Part shown: piece after piece, positions 1 to 6,904 of the stretch
How the letters are laid out: every line of letters begins with the position of its first letter
Numbering within the stretch: the first letter of the stretch is position 1
IMG/VR virus record: IMGVR_UViG_3300025671_000512
Span: 1 to 24,451 of that record
Source: a virus
Direction: 5' to 3' (one strand)
DNA length: 24,451 nt
Notes under the pieces: model-generated
The model's database searches: none
What the model saw: only the letters and a program-made list of their open reading frames with translations
Told to the model about the DNA's origin: nothing
Position numbers and translations under genes: made by a program

Positions 1-463
1 ACGGATTCCAACCGACACGCACTTGTCCATCGCTGTAGATATCCGGCGTAGACGCCTTCTTGATCCAATATTCAATATCTCGCGCGGTGGGTGTTTTTCC
101 TGCGGCAGCAAACGCGGCACGGATCTGCTGTTCAAGATACGCCGGGTCGAGATTGGCACTGTTGCCAAACTGGTTTTGGCCGCCGGTCGACCCTCCCGAG
201 GGAGGCTGGGGTGTCGTGGGTGGCACATACGGCGGCGGCGGAGCGTCAATTGGCGGGGGACCGTCTTCACGCGGCGGACGTGGGCGCGCCATGGCGACCT
301 GCTCCTGCTGCCCACTCACATCAGGCGTATAAAAGTCATACGTCGGCTGAGGCGTATAAAAGTCATACGTCGGCTGAGGCGTATAGGGGGCATACGCCGA
401 GTAGTCGGCGTTGTTCTCGCGAGACAACTCTGGCGTGAACCCGTTATCTTCAAACCATCCCAT
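1..463 (-). CDS. Pro-rich virion-module protein, N-terminal part (runs off the left edge)
   Basis: This is the first 154 codons of a gene whose 3' end lies beyond the window. It starts at ATG 463, behind a strong GGAGG ribosome site, and overlaps the end of the preceding gene by 14 nt. The product begins MGWFEDNGF. It then has a Tyr/Pro/Gln-rich stretch with two exact copies of a nine-residue repeat (YTPQPTYDF), a long proline-rich linker (residues about 65-90), and a more ordinary segment with LEQQIRAAFAAAGKTPTAR and DIEYWIKKAS. I recognise no family. Its place after the gp10-like hub and an Ala-rich small virion protein fits the ejection-protein position of P22-like phages, but that is inference from order only. 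The rest of the gene would be needed to decide. Confidence 0.8.
   Translation of the reverse strand, partial: MGWFEDNGFTPELSRENNADYSAYAPYTPQPTYDFYTPQPTYDFYTPDVSGQQEQVAMARPRPPREDGPPPIDAPPPPYVPPTTPQPPSGGSTGGQNQFGNSANLDPAYLEQQIRAAFAAAGKTPTARDIEYWIKKASTPDIYSDGQVRVGWNP
323..384 (-). repeat. 27-bp in-frame tandem repeat
   Basis: Two perfect 27-bp copies (323-349 and 350-376) are followed by a third truncated start (377-384). In the minus-strand gene they encode the nonapeptide YTPQPTYDF twice, preceded by a diverged copy (YAPYTPQ). The copies are identical at nucleotide level, including third positions, which points to recent slippage or duplication. Confidence 0.9.
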
Positions 464-986
464 AAGCCCCTCCAAACGCATTCCGACGTGACTGTTTCGG
501 CAACACAATCGCCCCTTTCGCAATCAGGGCTGACGCTTGCGCAATCGGCACGTCGGTCACTTCACCGGTCGGAGCTTGCAACGTCACCATCTCCCCCGCA
601 AACTGTGGAGTATTCGAGCTCATCGCAAGGTCAAGGGACTGCCTCATCGGTCGACCACTTGGCGACGGTCGCCCACCCGGCAACGGCTGCCCCCCGGGCG
701 AGGGCCGCTGGGCATCCGGGTCCACAACCGTGTCGCTGGGCCCAACATACGGCGGTTCCTCGGGCTGCTGTATGCCATACCGCCCGAAGATGTCTCGACG
801 CGCACTGCGCTTCCGTCGTTCTTCGGCCTGCTCAAGGTCATACACCCGGCGTTGTTCATCAAGGGCCATCTGCGCTGCATTGGACTGAATGCGCGCCGAT
901 GCCTTCGCGGCATCGGAGCCTTTTTTTGAGCCAAACAACGAGCTCACGGCAGAAATAGCAGCGGGGATGATAATTTCAGCAGCCAT
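450..986 (-). CDS. Putative internal virion or ejection-type protein, 178 aa
   Basis: The chosen start is the ATG at 986, beginning MAAEIIIPAAISAVSSLFG, because TAGGAGA lies 5 nt upstream. A longer reading to 1082 adds 32 residues without a ribosome site. The N-terminus is a hydrophobic Ala/Ile stretch followed by GSKKGSDAAKASARIQSNAAQ and a charged helix rich in E, R and Q (residues about 28-65), then a Pro/Gly/Arg-rich middle and a compact C-terminal segment. A short hydrophobic Ala-rich start plus a long amphipathic helix is usual for phage internal or DNA-ejection proteins, and the gene lies where P22-like phages carry them. No catalytic motif is visible. Function is inferred from composition and position. 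Confidence 0.75.
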   Translation of the reverse strand: MAAEIIIPAAISAVSSLFGSKKGSDAAKASARIQSNAAQMALDEQRRVYDLEQAEERRKRSARRDIFGRYGIQQPEEPPYVGPSDTVVDPDAQRPSPGGQPLPGGRPSPSGRPMRQSLDLAMSSNTPQFAGEMVTLQAPTGEVTDVPIAQASALIAKGAIVLPKQSRRNAFGGAYGMV

Positions 987-1091
987 AGAATCTCCTACAG
1001 ATGTACCAGAGGTGTTATACGCCCCGGCGGTATATGGCCCAGTCGAGGGCGACATGAACGGGTGTGTGCTAGGTCGTCGCATACATCACCC

Positions 1092-1427
1092 CTACGGCTT
1101 CCACGCGAAGTGCTGCCCAGGCAACAATTCCGCACCTAACCGCGTTAAGAAATTTCCTACCACGGGATTCTGGGCCCACGACACCACCGCCGGAAGCGTC
1201 TGTGTGTGGGCGCGAATCGATTCCAACAAGGGACGAGTCGCGGCCATCTGTCCAATCCACAAGCCTTCCAAGTGCCACATCGGATAGAGGGCCACACACG
1301 CGACAATCGCGTCTCCCGACTCCACCACTAATACCTGTGCCTCAGACGGCAGAATCGGCACCACCGTCTCCAGTTGCGTGCCGGTGAGGCGGCTCCATTC
1401 CTCCGGTGGTAACACCCGGGTTGTCAT
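1092..1427 (-). CDS. Small GNAT-like (acetyltransferase-fold) protein, 111 aa
   Basis: The ATG at 1427 overlaps the previous stop by 4 nt (ATGA), so it is translationally coupled. The sequence runs VVESGDAIVACVALYPMWHLEGLWI, then MAATRPLLESIRAHTQ, then NPVVGNFLTRLGAELLPGQHF. This resembles the core of GNAT proteins: a central beta hairpin, an acceptor helix, and a final 'NxxVxNFLxRLGAxxxPGxxF' segment like the end of N-acetyltransferase folds. The canonical acetyl-CoA loop (Q/RxxGxG/A) is not evident, and it is shorter than most GNAT enzymes (about 150 aa). GNAT-like folds occur in phage internal virion proteins such as T7 gp13. A structural role is therefore as likely as catalysis. Confidence 0.7.
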   Translation of the reverse strand: MTTRVLPPEEWSRLTGTQLETVVPILPSEAQVLVVESGDAIVACVALYPMWHLEGLWIGQMAATRPLLESIRAHTQTLPAVVSWAQNPVVGNFLTRLGAELLPGQHFAWKP

Positions 1428-1915
1428 GGAGCCACTCCGAGCCGCAGCATCAACTGATATTGCATCGGCGTGCCGCCCACACTCGCATACGTCGTGCTAT
1501 AGCGCACCACAGACCCACTATCAATCTGAATCAGGAGAAACCCACTCTGCTGTGTCGAGGTCGTATTCCCCGTCAAGGCCACGCCTGACTGGCTACAACT
1601 CACCCCATTATCGGTCCAACTGACCGTCACCACTAACGAGCTTGAGGTTGACGCAGCTTGAGTCACGCGCGTCGTATAGCTCACCTGATACAACCCCTGC
1701 GGCAACGACGGCGTCTCAATGTCGGTCGCCGCAATCGACGCGGCGTGATCTTCAACATTCACGTAGCCCACATTGCGCACGACCGCCTTGAGAGCCGTAT
1801 ACACCCCAGTGATCCACTGAATCCAGGTCAGGGCGAGCTTCTTGACGGATAAGACATCATCCCGAATGGGAGCCGGGGCGACGGTCGTTGAGGTGACATT
1901 CACCGGCAGATGCAT
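1424..1915 (-). CDS. Putative beta-rich virion protein, 163 aa
   Basis: ATG 1915 shares its last base with the TAA of the gp10-like gene (TAATG), so I prefer this start (MHLPVNVTS) over an in-frame ATG at 1966 that would extend into the upstream gene. The protein has an N-terminal region with VKKLALTWIQWITGVY, followed by a Thr/Ser/Val-rich segment of alternating hydrophobic strands (residues about 70-160). That pattern suits a beta-sandwich virion surface or neck protein. No family is recognised. It lies directly downstream of the tail hub in a cluster of structural genes. Confidence 0.75.
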   Translation of the reverse strand: MHLPVNVTSTTVAPAPIRDDVLSVKKLALTWIQWITGVYTALKAVVRNVGYVNVEDHAASIAATDIETPSLPQGLYQVSYTTRVTQAASTSSSLVVTVSWTDNGVSCSQSGVALTGNTTSTQQSGFLLIQIDSGSVVRYSTTYASVGGTPMQYQLMLRLGVAP

Positions 1916-3357
1916 TAACTCACTCCGATCTGCGCGCCAGGAAGTTCCGCGCCCACCAATCGCCACGGCACGGGGTCACTTGCGGACCATTCAAACACCC
2001 GCCGGCCCCCTCGAGACTGTCCCAAGCGATTGAACAAGACCCGCGTGGAGAACTGCCCCTGCCGGCCAGCGGACACCGTCAGTTCATTGCTCCAGGTCTG
2101 ACCCGCATCGTTAGAATAGCGCAACATACACTGCGGGTTAGACCCCTGCCCTGTCCCAGACAGGCCAATGCCGGTCTGCAGCAACACAATCATCTGCGGA
2201 TAGGTCACTTGTCGCTGGTCGCGCACAATATGAGGACAAGCGCGGAGACGGCGAATGCCCGTCCCATCCACCTCGGTGTAGAGCGCATTGGACATCTCGT
2301 ATATCGTGCCGGTCGTGCGGTCGCCAACTAAATGTCGGTTGAAGACCGCGACTTGGAACGCAACACGATACGCCTCGAATCGGTTCGTCGCAGTATTCCA
2401 ATAACCACGCTGATGCCACGTATTCGTCGAAGCGTCAAACACCCACGTCACATTCGCCGACGGGAACGTCAAGACGTAGAATTCATGCCCATCCATCTGA
2501 TACGTCATGGCTAATGCGTCCGACACCTGTGCATAGCCCTGTATCGCGAATTCCACCGCATGGGTGCTGATCCGCACGCCGGTCAACCCATCCGACCGCA
2601 ACACCATCGCGTCCCCTTGCGTGTTCGCCTGCAACCACAACACGGAGGTGCCGAGCGTGGCCGCCGAAAACGACGCCGCGGTGCCATTGGTCAAAAAGCC
2701 ATTCGGGACCGGCGCAAAGGGAAACGGAAAGGTCCCTAGGTTCTGCCACACTTCGGTGGTTTGTGACCCCCACAACCAAATGTAGGAGTAGTTGACCGCC
2801 ATGGCTTGCCACTTGTCTGCGCCTTGCGTGCGCTGGGCAATCTGCGTCGGGTCCCAAGTGGTGCCATCCAACAAGCCAGAGACTTTCAACGTCGAGGTGG
2901 CCGCATCTAACGCGAGGAAATACCCATCCAGATACGCGCCCATCGTCACGCCGGTCAAGACCGACGCACTGAGCGTATCGGTCGCCAAGGTGAAGATGTA
3001 GCCGTTATCGCCAGAGGTGATAAAGAGTTCCCCTCCGGCATCCCCGGAACTCGAGATGGTCGCGGGATTGGTGTCCAAGGCCACTTCGCCGTGTTCGGTC
3101 AAGGTGCCATCCGAGAACACTTCGTAAAACTTGAACCCCACGACCGCAAAACACCGGCCGTCCTGCGCAAACATGCCCCGAATGGGCCCTTCCGCAAACG
3201 TGGTGAACGTCGAGAACCCCGGGCACGGATACAAGGCAGTGGGCTGCGCTGCGCCGGCCGACTCAAGCACCTCGGGATACAGATTCACGCACCGTTCGCT
3301 GTCCGCCAACGGGCTTTGACTCTGATACGACGGACCGACAAAAGAGGAGAAATTCAT
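1915..3357 (-). CDS. P22 gp10-like tail hub / packaged-DNA stabilization protein
   Basis: This 480-aa product resembles the P22 gp10 family of packaged-DNA stabilization proteins, which form the hub below the portal, close the channel after packaging and carry the tail spikes. Visible features are the family-type N-terminus (SYQSQSPLADSERCVNLYPE), many repeated beta-strand units such as GTWDPTQIAQRTQGADKWQ, WLWGSQTTEVWQNLG and WVFDASTNTWHQRGYW suggesting a beta-propeller-like body, and a C-terminal RYSNDAGQTWSNE segment. The length is close to P22 gp10 (472 aa). It follows the gp4-like gene, as in P22, with two small structural genes inserted between them. The ATG is preceded by GAGG at about 9 nt. 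Confidence 0.9.
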   Translation of the reverse strand: MNFSSFVGPSYQSQSPLADSERCVNLYPEVLESAGAAQPTALYPCPGFSTFTTFAEGPIRGMFAQDGRCFAVVGFKFYEVFSDGTLTEHGEVALDTNPATISSSGDAGGELFITSGDNGYIFTLATDTLSASVLTGVTMGAYLDGYFLALDAATSTLKVSGLLDGTTWDPTQIAQRTQGADKWQAMAVNYSYIWLWGSQTTEVWQNLGTFPFPFAPVPNGFLTNGTAASFSAATLGTSVLWLQANTQGDAMVLRSDGLTGVRISTHAVEFAIQGYAQVSDALAMTYQMDGHEFYVLTFPSANVTWVFDASTNTWHQRGYWNTATNRFEAYRVAFQVAVFNRHLVGDRTTGTIYEMSNALYTEVDGTGIRRLRACPHIVRDQRQVTYPQMIVLLQTGIGLSGTGQGSNPQCMLRYSNDAGQTWSNELTVSAGRQGQFSTRVLFNRLGQSRGGRRVFEWSASDPVPWRLVGAELPGAQIGVS

Positions 3358-3395
3358 CAGTCGGCCTCATAAGCCGAGACAAAAGCCATGGCTCA

Positions 3396-3911
3396 CTACA
3401 CCTCCACCCACGACACGCCCACGCCCACTGTCGCACTATGCGTCGAGCCCATCGACAGCGTCATCGTGTCGCCCGGGTGCAAAACAATATCCAGCGGTGT
3501 CATGTCAATCACCGACGAATTATCGACCGCCACAATGGCGTTGTATTCCACCGTGCCGCCGGTCAGAGTCGTCCCGGCTGTGTCGTAACTGATCACACTG
3601 GTACCGCTGGTGATCGTCACGCCATTGTCAGCCGTTGTTCCGCCGATCGCGGTGTAACTCGGCGTGCCGCCCAGTGTTGCATTCCGCACCATACGCATAG
3701 TCGCAATCCCACTTGCCGCCCCGCCCGTGCTTGCGCCAAAGGTCACCGTGCTGATATGCACCTCAGACCGATTCGCCACACCATTGAATGTCGTGCAGTT
3801 CTTGAGCGTGAGGATATTCGTTGAAGTCGTGATCGTGCTTTTGTTGTTGTCGACACCATGCGTGGGCCCGAGGAACTGGTGGATATTCCCGAGGAAGACG
3901 CTGGTCGCCAT
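3396..3911 (-). CDS. Putative beta-rich virion structural protein, 171 aa
   Basis: The protein is rich in Thr, Ser, Gly and Val, with alternating-strand segments throughout (for example SEVHISTVTFGAS and VEYNAIVAVDNSSVIDMTPL). It ends in GDTMTLSMGSTHSATVGVGVSWVEV, a pattern like the tail of immunoglobulin-like or jelly-roll surface domains. It has no membrane segment and no enzyme motif. It starts 3 nt after the stop of the 114-aa gene upstream and lies between the gp4-like and gp10-like genes, where P22 itself has no gene. A neck or head decoration role is inferred from position and composition. Confidence 0.75.
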   Translation of the reverse strand: MATSVFLGNIHQFLGPTHGVDNNKSTITTSTNILTLKNCTTFNGVANRSEVHISTVTFGASTGGAASGIATMRMVRNATLGGTPSYTAIGGTTADNGVTITSGTSVISYDTAGTTLTGGTVEYNAIVAVDNSSVIDMTPLDIVLHPGDTMTLSMGSTHSATVGVGVSWVEV

Positions 3912-3914
3912 ACG

Positions 3915-4259
3915 TTACGCCGCGACCAATCGTGCAGTGATCGACCCGCCTCCAGAAATCGCCGTCGAGACCCGCGCACGCACAAACGCATACGCGCCCA
4001 CCGTGAGATGCACCGCTTTCTGCACGCCACCGGACACGTCGGACGCATTCACCGTACTGATGACGCTGGGAGTCGCCGCCCACACGTTCTCTTTCGTGGG
4101 GAATCCTTCCTCAATCGTGATCACCCCGCCAGAGGTCGTGCCAAGCCCACTAATATAGAACACGATATGCGTATAGCTTCGCACATCCACCCACGGACTG
4201 GTGGTTCCATCGTTAATGGCGGCTGTGAGTACATCCGCCTGTAAGTAGCCCTGTGTCAT
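3915..4259 (-). CDS. Small beta-rich virion protein, 114 aa
   Basis: The start MTQGYLQADVLTAAINDG leads into VDVRSYTHIVFYISGLGT and ends QKAVHLTVGAYAFVRARVSTAISGGGSITARLVAA. This layout, with a hydrophobic strand near a YTHIVFYI motif and a final aromatic/Arg-containing strand pair, is common in small phage structural proteins of unknown role. It sits immediately after the gp4-like gene (3 nt from its stop) and immediately before another beta-rich protein, which it may accompany in the virion. No specific family is claimed. Confidence 0.75.
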   Translation of the reverse strand: MTQGYLQADVLTAAINDGTTSPWVDVRSYTHIVFYISGLGTTSGGVITIEEGFPTKENVWAATPSVISTVNASDVSGGVQKAVHLTVGAYAFVRARVSTAISGGGSITARLVAA

Positions 4260-4262
4260 GGA

Positions 4263-5006
4263 TTAACTCCCTGTTCCTGTGCGGATGTTATAGCCATACC
4301 GACTGTTCGACGTAATCGCAATGTCGGTCGGCATATCACTGATTTGCAGATTCCCACGCTTGAAGATCGCCAGAGACTGACGCGCCATGCGGAGGGTCTC
4401 TGGGTCCACGGGACGCCCAAACGGCTTACAGAGGCGCACCGCCAGATTGTAGAGCAACGCTTCCTGACACCCCGGCGGTAAGTCATAGTTCGTCGCCAAA
4501 TCGGCAAACGTCGACAACTGCTTTCTTAGATACAACACGATCTTGTAGGCCGTTGACGTGGGAATCGGCCACAAAATAATTGTGCCCAACCCGCCAGAAA
4601 ATGACGGGATGTAATAGCAGTCCGTGAAAAACACGTTCGTGAGTTGCTTGACCTGATTGACCGCATACGCGTCGACGGTAAACAACGCCCGGGGAATTTC
4701 TACCTCAGACGCCGTGCCAGGGTTCTGCAACACCGCCACCGCATAGATGCTGTTCGGACGAGCGGTGTCGAAATCGCCCCCTGGGCCAATGGTATACGGG
4801 TTGTCGGGCCCCCCTTTGTTCGCCGTAAGGGTAAATGTTTCACGGGCCGTCACCGGAATCGTGCCCGGTTGCAACGACCAGCCCCCCAGCATCAGATTGA
4901 GACGCGACAACCCCAAGGCGGCATCATTACTGTTGGGGGTTTCCCCCGCACCAATCGCGCCTATCTCCTGCAGGGCGTCGGTGATGATGTCAAGTGCTGC
5001 CGCCAT
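4263..5006 (-). CDS. P22 gp4-like tail accessory factor, 247 aa
   Basis: The N-terminus (ALDIITDALQEIGAIGAGET, then DAALGLSRLNLMLGGWS) and the middle segment (LRKQLSTFADLATNYDLPPG followed by CQEALLYNLAVRLCKPFG) match the pattern of P22 gp4-type packaged-DNA stabilization or head-completion proteins, which bind under the portal ring and extend the neck. P22 gp4 is 166 aa; this one is longer, through an inserted beta-rich region at about residues 60-150. It precedes gp10 in order, as in P22. ATG 5006 follows a GAAGAGGGA ribosome site. Some family members have been linked to peptidoglycan hydrolysis; no such catalytic motif is evident here. Confidence 0.85.
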   Translation of the reverse strand: MAAALDIITDALQEIGAIGAGETPNSNDAALGLSRLNLMLGGWSLQPGTIPVTARETFTLTANKGGPDNPYTIGPGGDFDTARPNSIYAVAVLQNPGTASEVEIPRALFTVDAYAVNQVKQLTNVFFTDCYYIPSFSGGLGTIILWPIPTSTAYKIVLYLRKQLSTFADLATNYDLPPGCQEALLYNLAVRLCKPFGRPVDPETLRMARQSLAIFKRGNLQISDMPTDIAITSNSRYGYNIRTGTGS

Positions 5007-5092
5007 GGTCCCTCTTCGTCAGAAAGCCGGACGCCCCACTGCAAGACTCAGACACACACAGGTCAAGCGCGCGTGGAGCGTTCAGCCCGAGG

Positions 5093-5725
5093 TTAAGAAC
5101 CCGAAGGAACCGCAGCCGACACTTCGCCGACCGAATAGGTCACGCTCATAAACGTGCGCCCTGCTGTTGTGGCTGGCGTGCCCACGGTGATCGTGCCGAG
5201 GATGCTCGAACCCGCGGCGTAATACTGGCCGAAGTTGCTTGAGGTCGGACCCCGTCGTCCAGTGGCCGCCACCAAATATGCGCCTTCCTTGCCGCCCCAC
5301 TGACTGCTGCCGTTAATTGCCAGCACTTCGCCCACAAGCAGGTCAGTCGCCTTGAGGTTAATCGCCTCAAAATAGCCGTTCGGATCGTCCGTATCACCCA
5401 CATCCATAACCGCGCTGCCACCCGTCCACAGCACGGAGGAAGTAATGCGCACATCATGCAGCCACGCGCCAGCCGGAATCGTTACCGTGCCGGTGTGGGT
5501 CGTGTTGGTGGCATTTTCAGTGAAACTGACAACCTTCGTAACCATCACTCCGGTCGGGCCGGTGCCCGTAAAGGCTCCACCCGTCACTGACGGACTCGTC
5601 AACGTCTTGTTGGTGAGAGTCTCAGTGCCAGTCAGTGTGACACTGGCCGCGGCGTTGTCGTTGATGATATCAATGGTCTCCTGAATCAGAGCCCCACCAG
5701 AACTGGTTATTGCCGTCAATGCCAT
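5093..5725 (-). CDS. Putative head-surface or fiber-like virion protein, 210 aa
   Basis: Residues about 10-45 carry a Thr-rich repeat of the type TLTGTETLTNKTLTSPSVTG, a pattern widespread in phage tail-fiber and virion surface proteins. It is followed by a predicted beta domain (VTIPAGAWLHDVRITSSVLW, VMDVGDTDDPNGYFEAINL) that ends near YSVGEVSAAVPSGS. The second part resembles small receptor-binding or decoration domains, but I cannot assign a family. It is encoded between the 146-aa charged protein and the gp4-like gene, so an exposed structural role is likely. It is the last gene before an 86-nt gap. Confidence 0.75.
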   Translation of the reverse strand: MALTAITSSGGALIQETIDIINDNAAASVTLTGTETLTNKTLTSPSVTGGAFTGTGPTGVMVTKVVSFTENATNTTHTGTVTIPAGAWLHDVRITSSVLWTGGSAVMDVGDTDDPNGYFEAINLKATDLLVGEVLAINGSSQWGGKEGAYLVAATGRRGPTSSNFGQYYAAGSSILGTITVGTPATTAGRTFMSVTYSVGEVSAAVPSGS

Positions 5726-5755
5726 CGTGCCCCCTTGTCTCGCCCGAGATGGGCC

Positions 5756-6196
5756 TTACTGCGTCTTCGCCGGCCGTCCCCGCTTTTTGACGGGGGTCAC
5801 CGGAATTTCAGCGACGTGCTCGTCGACACTGGCCTCATAGTCCTGTGCCTCCGCACGCGCCGACTCACTCATGGTCCGTTCCTGATACGCCCGATTGGCG
5901 GCCAGCTTCGCGAGGTCACGATCTTCCCGCTGGAACAGGTCCAACGCCTCCTGCTGGGTCGCCAGAAATCCACGCGACTGCAGGTTGCGCTCCTCCTGCT
6001 CGTCATGGACGATGTGCCGTTCCACAACCTCAATCTTGCCGACCTCGTTCCGGCCAGCCTTGTAGACCATCTTCGGGAATTCTTTGAACAGGCGAGGGCC
6101 CCGCTTGCCACGGTCAGTGCCGATGCGGAAATCGTCAAACTCATGCTTGAGCACTTCTTCGGCGTATTTCGTGCCGGGGGCGACTACTACGGCCAT
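5756..6196 (-). CDS. Charged helical phage protein with basic tail, 146 aa
   Basis: It begins MAVVVAPGTKYAEEVLKHEFDDFRIGTDRG. Residues about 55-115 are strongly charged and predicted helical (QEERNLQSRGFLATQQEALDLFQ and onward). It ends with a lysine/arginine tail, VKKRGRPAKTQ, which contains a GRP core like an AT-hook, so nucleic-acid contact is conceivable. The ribosome site AAAGGAGAG lies a few bases upstream, just after a strong hairpin (6218-6249). Many P22-like relatives have uncharacterised genes at this spot between coat and neck proteins. No family is recognised. Confidence 0.75.
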   Translation of the reverse strand: MAVVVAPGTKYAEEVLKHEFDDFRIGTDRGKRGPRLFKEFPKMVYKAGRNEVGKIEVVERHIVHDEQEERNLQSRGFLATQQEALDLFQREDRDLAKLAANRAYQERTMSESARAEAQDYEASVDEHVAEIPVTPVKKRGRPAKTQ

Positions 6197-6217
6197 GTCA
6201 CTCTCCTTTAAGAGTCA

Positions 6218-6249
6218 CTCCGGGTGAGAGGACATTCTCCCACCCGGAG
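6218..6249 (-). other. mRNA hairpin between structural genes
   Basis: A 9-bp perfect inverted repeat (CTCCGGGTG / CACCCGGAG) with a further 3-bp inner match closes a short loop in the 66-nt gap between 6196 and 6263. There is no T-run after it on the minus strand, so it is not a classical terminator. Its position directly before the ribosome site of the next gene suggests an RNA-stability, processing or attenuation element after the coat and decoration genes. Confidence 0.6.
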
Positions 6250-6262
6250 GTCGTGCAAGGTG

Positions 6263-6901
6263 CTACGCAATCGCGACCGACACCGACGTGGACGTGCCGG
6301 TGATGGTCGGTGCGCCGATGATCACCCAGATGCCGTTGCAGGCCATCAGAGTGAAGCCGACCTGGCCGCCGGTCTGCAGCGTGATCACGTCGTAGCCCGA
6401 CCCGGCATTGCCAAACCCCGCGGTGTAGGTCACCGTGGAGGCCGACTTGCCGTTGCCGATGATAATCAGGCAATCCCCGTCCATGTCTTTCGTGGGGTTC
6501 GCCAGCGTCATCGCCAAGGTCGAGGTGCCATTGATCACCGCGACCGCGTCGGTCCCCGGCGTGGGCAGCGCAATCGCGCCGGTCGCCGAATAGCTGGTCA
6601 TCGTGCGCGCCCGACCCGCAATCGGATACCCGGGGACCACCTGGGCCGCCGGATCCCCAAATTCCGAGGGGGTGCCATGCGTCACGTTCGCGCTGGAGGC
6701 GTGCGCCTGCGCCACGGTGCCACTCTGGCCCCGCAGAACCGGCACCACCGTGGAGCCCGAGACATAGCCCTTCGTCACGCGCATCAGTTCTTGATCCACG
6801 CGGACGATGTCGCCAATCACCAATCCCGTGGCCGAAGTCACGGTGATTTTGCTGGCATCTGCCGCACACGCGGCTGCAAGTGTCGTGGTTGTCAATGCCA
6901 T
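6263..6901 (-). CDS. Putative head decoration/fiber protein, 212 aa
   Basis: The N-terminal third matches a pattern frequent in phage head-associated structural proteins: alternating Ala/Thr start, then SKITVTSATGLVIGDIVRVD, QELMRVTKGYVSGSTVVPV, then LRGQSGTVAQAHASSANV. The C-terminal half (from TPGTDAVAVINGTSTLAMTL) is a beta-rich domain ending in VIIGAPTITGTSTSVSVAIA. The gene starts 3 nt after the coat-protein stop, the usual place for a decoration or cement protein expressed with the capsid. There are no membrane segments and no enzyme signature. Confidence 0.8.
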   Translation of the reverse strand: MALTTTTLAAACAADASKITVTSATGLVIGDIVRVDQELMRVTKGYVSGSTVVPVLRGQSGTVAQAHASSANVTHGTPSEFGDPAAQVVPGYPIAGRARTMTSYSATGAIALPTPGTDAVAVINGTSTLAMTLANPTKDMDGDCLIIIGNGKSASTVTYTAGFGNAGSGYDVITLQTGGQVGFTLMACNGIWVIIGAPTITGTSTSVSVAIA

Positions 6902-6904
6902 GAT

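Noticed and set aside
23-958. A 311-codon rightward open frame over the left end
   Set aside because: It lies opposite two minus-strand genes with ribosome sites and sensible composition. Its product is Arg/Ser/His-rich low-complexity sequence, typical of an antisense shadow.
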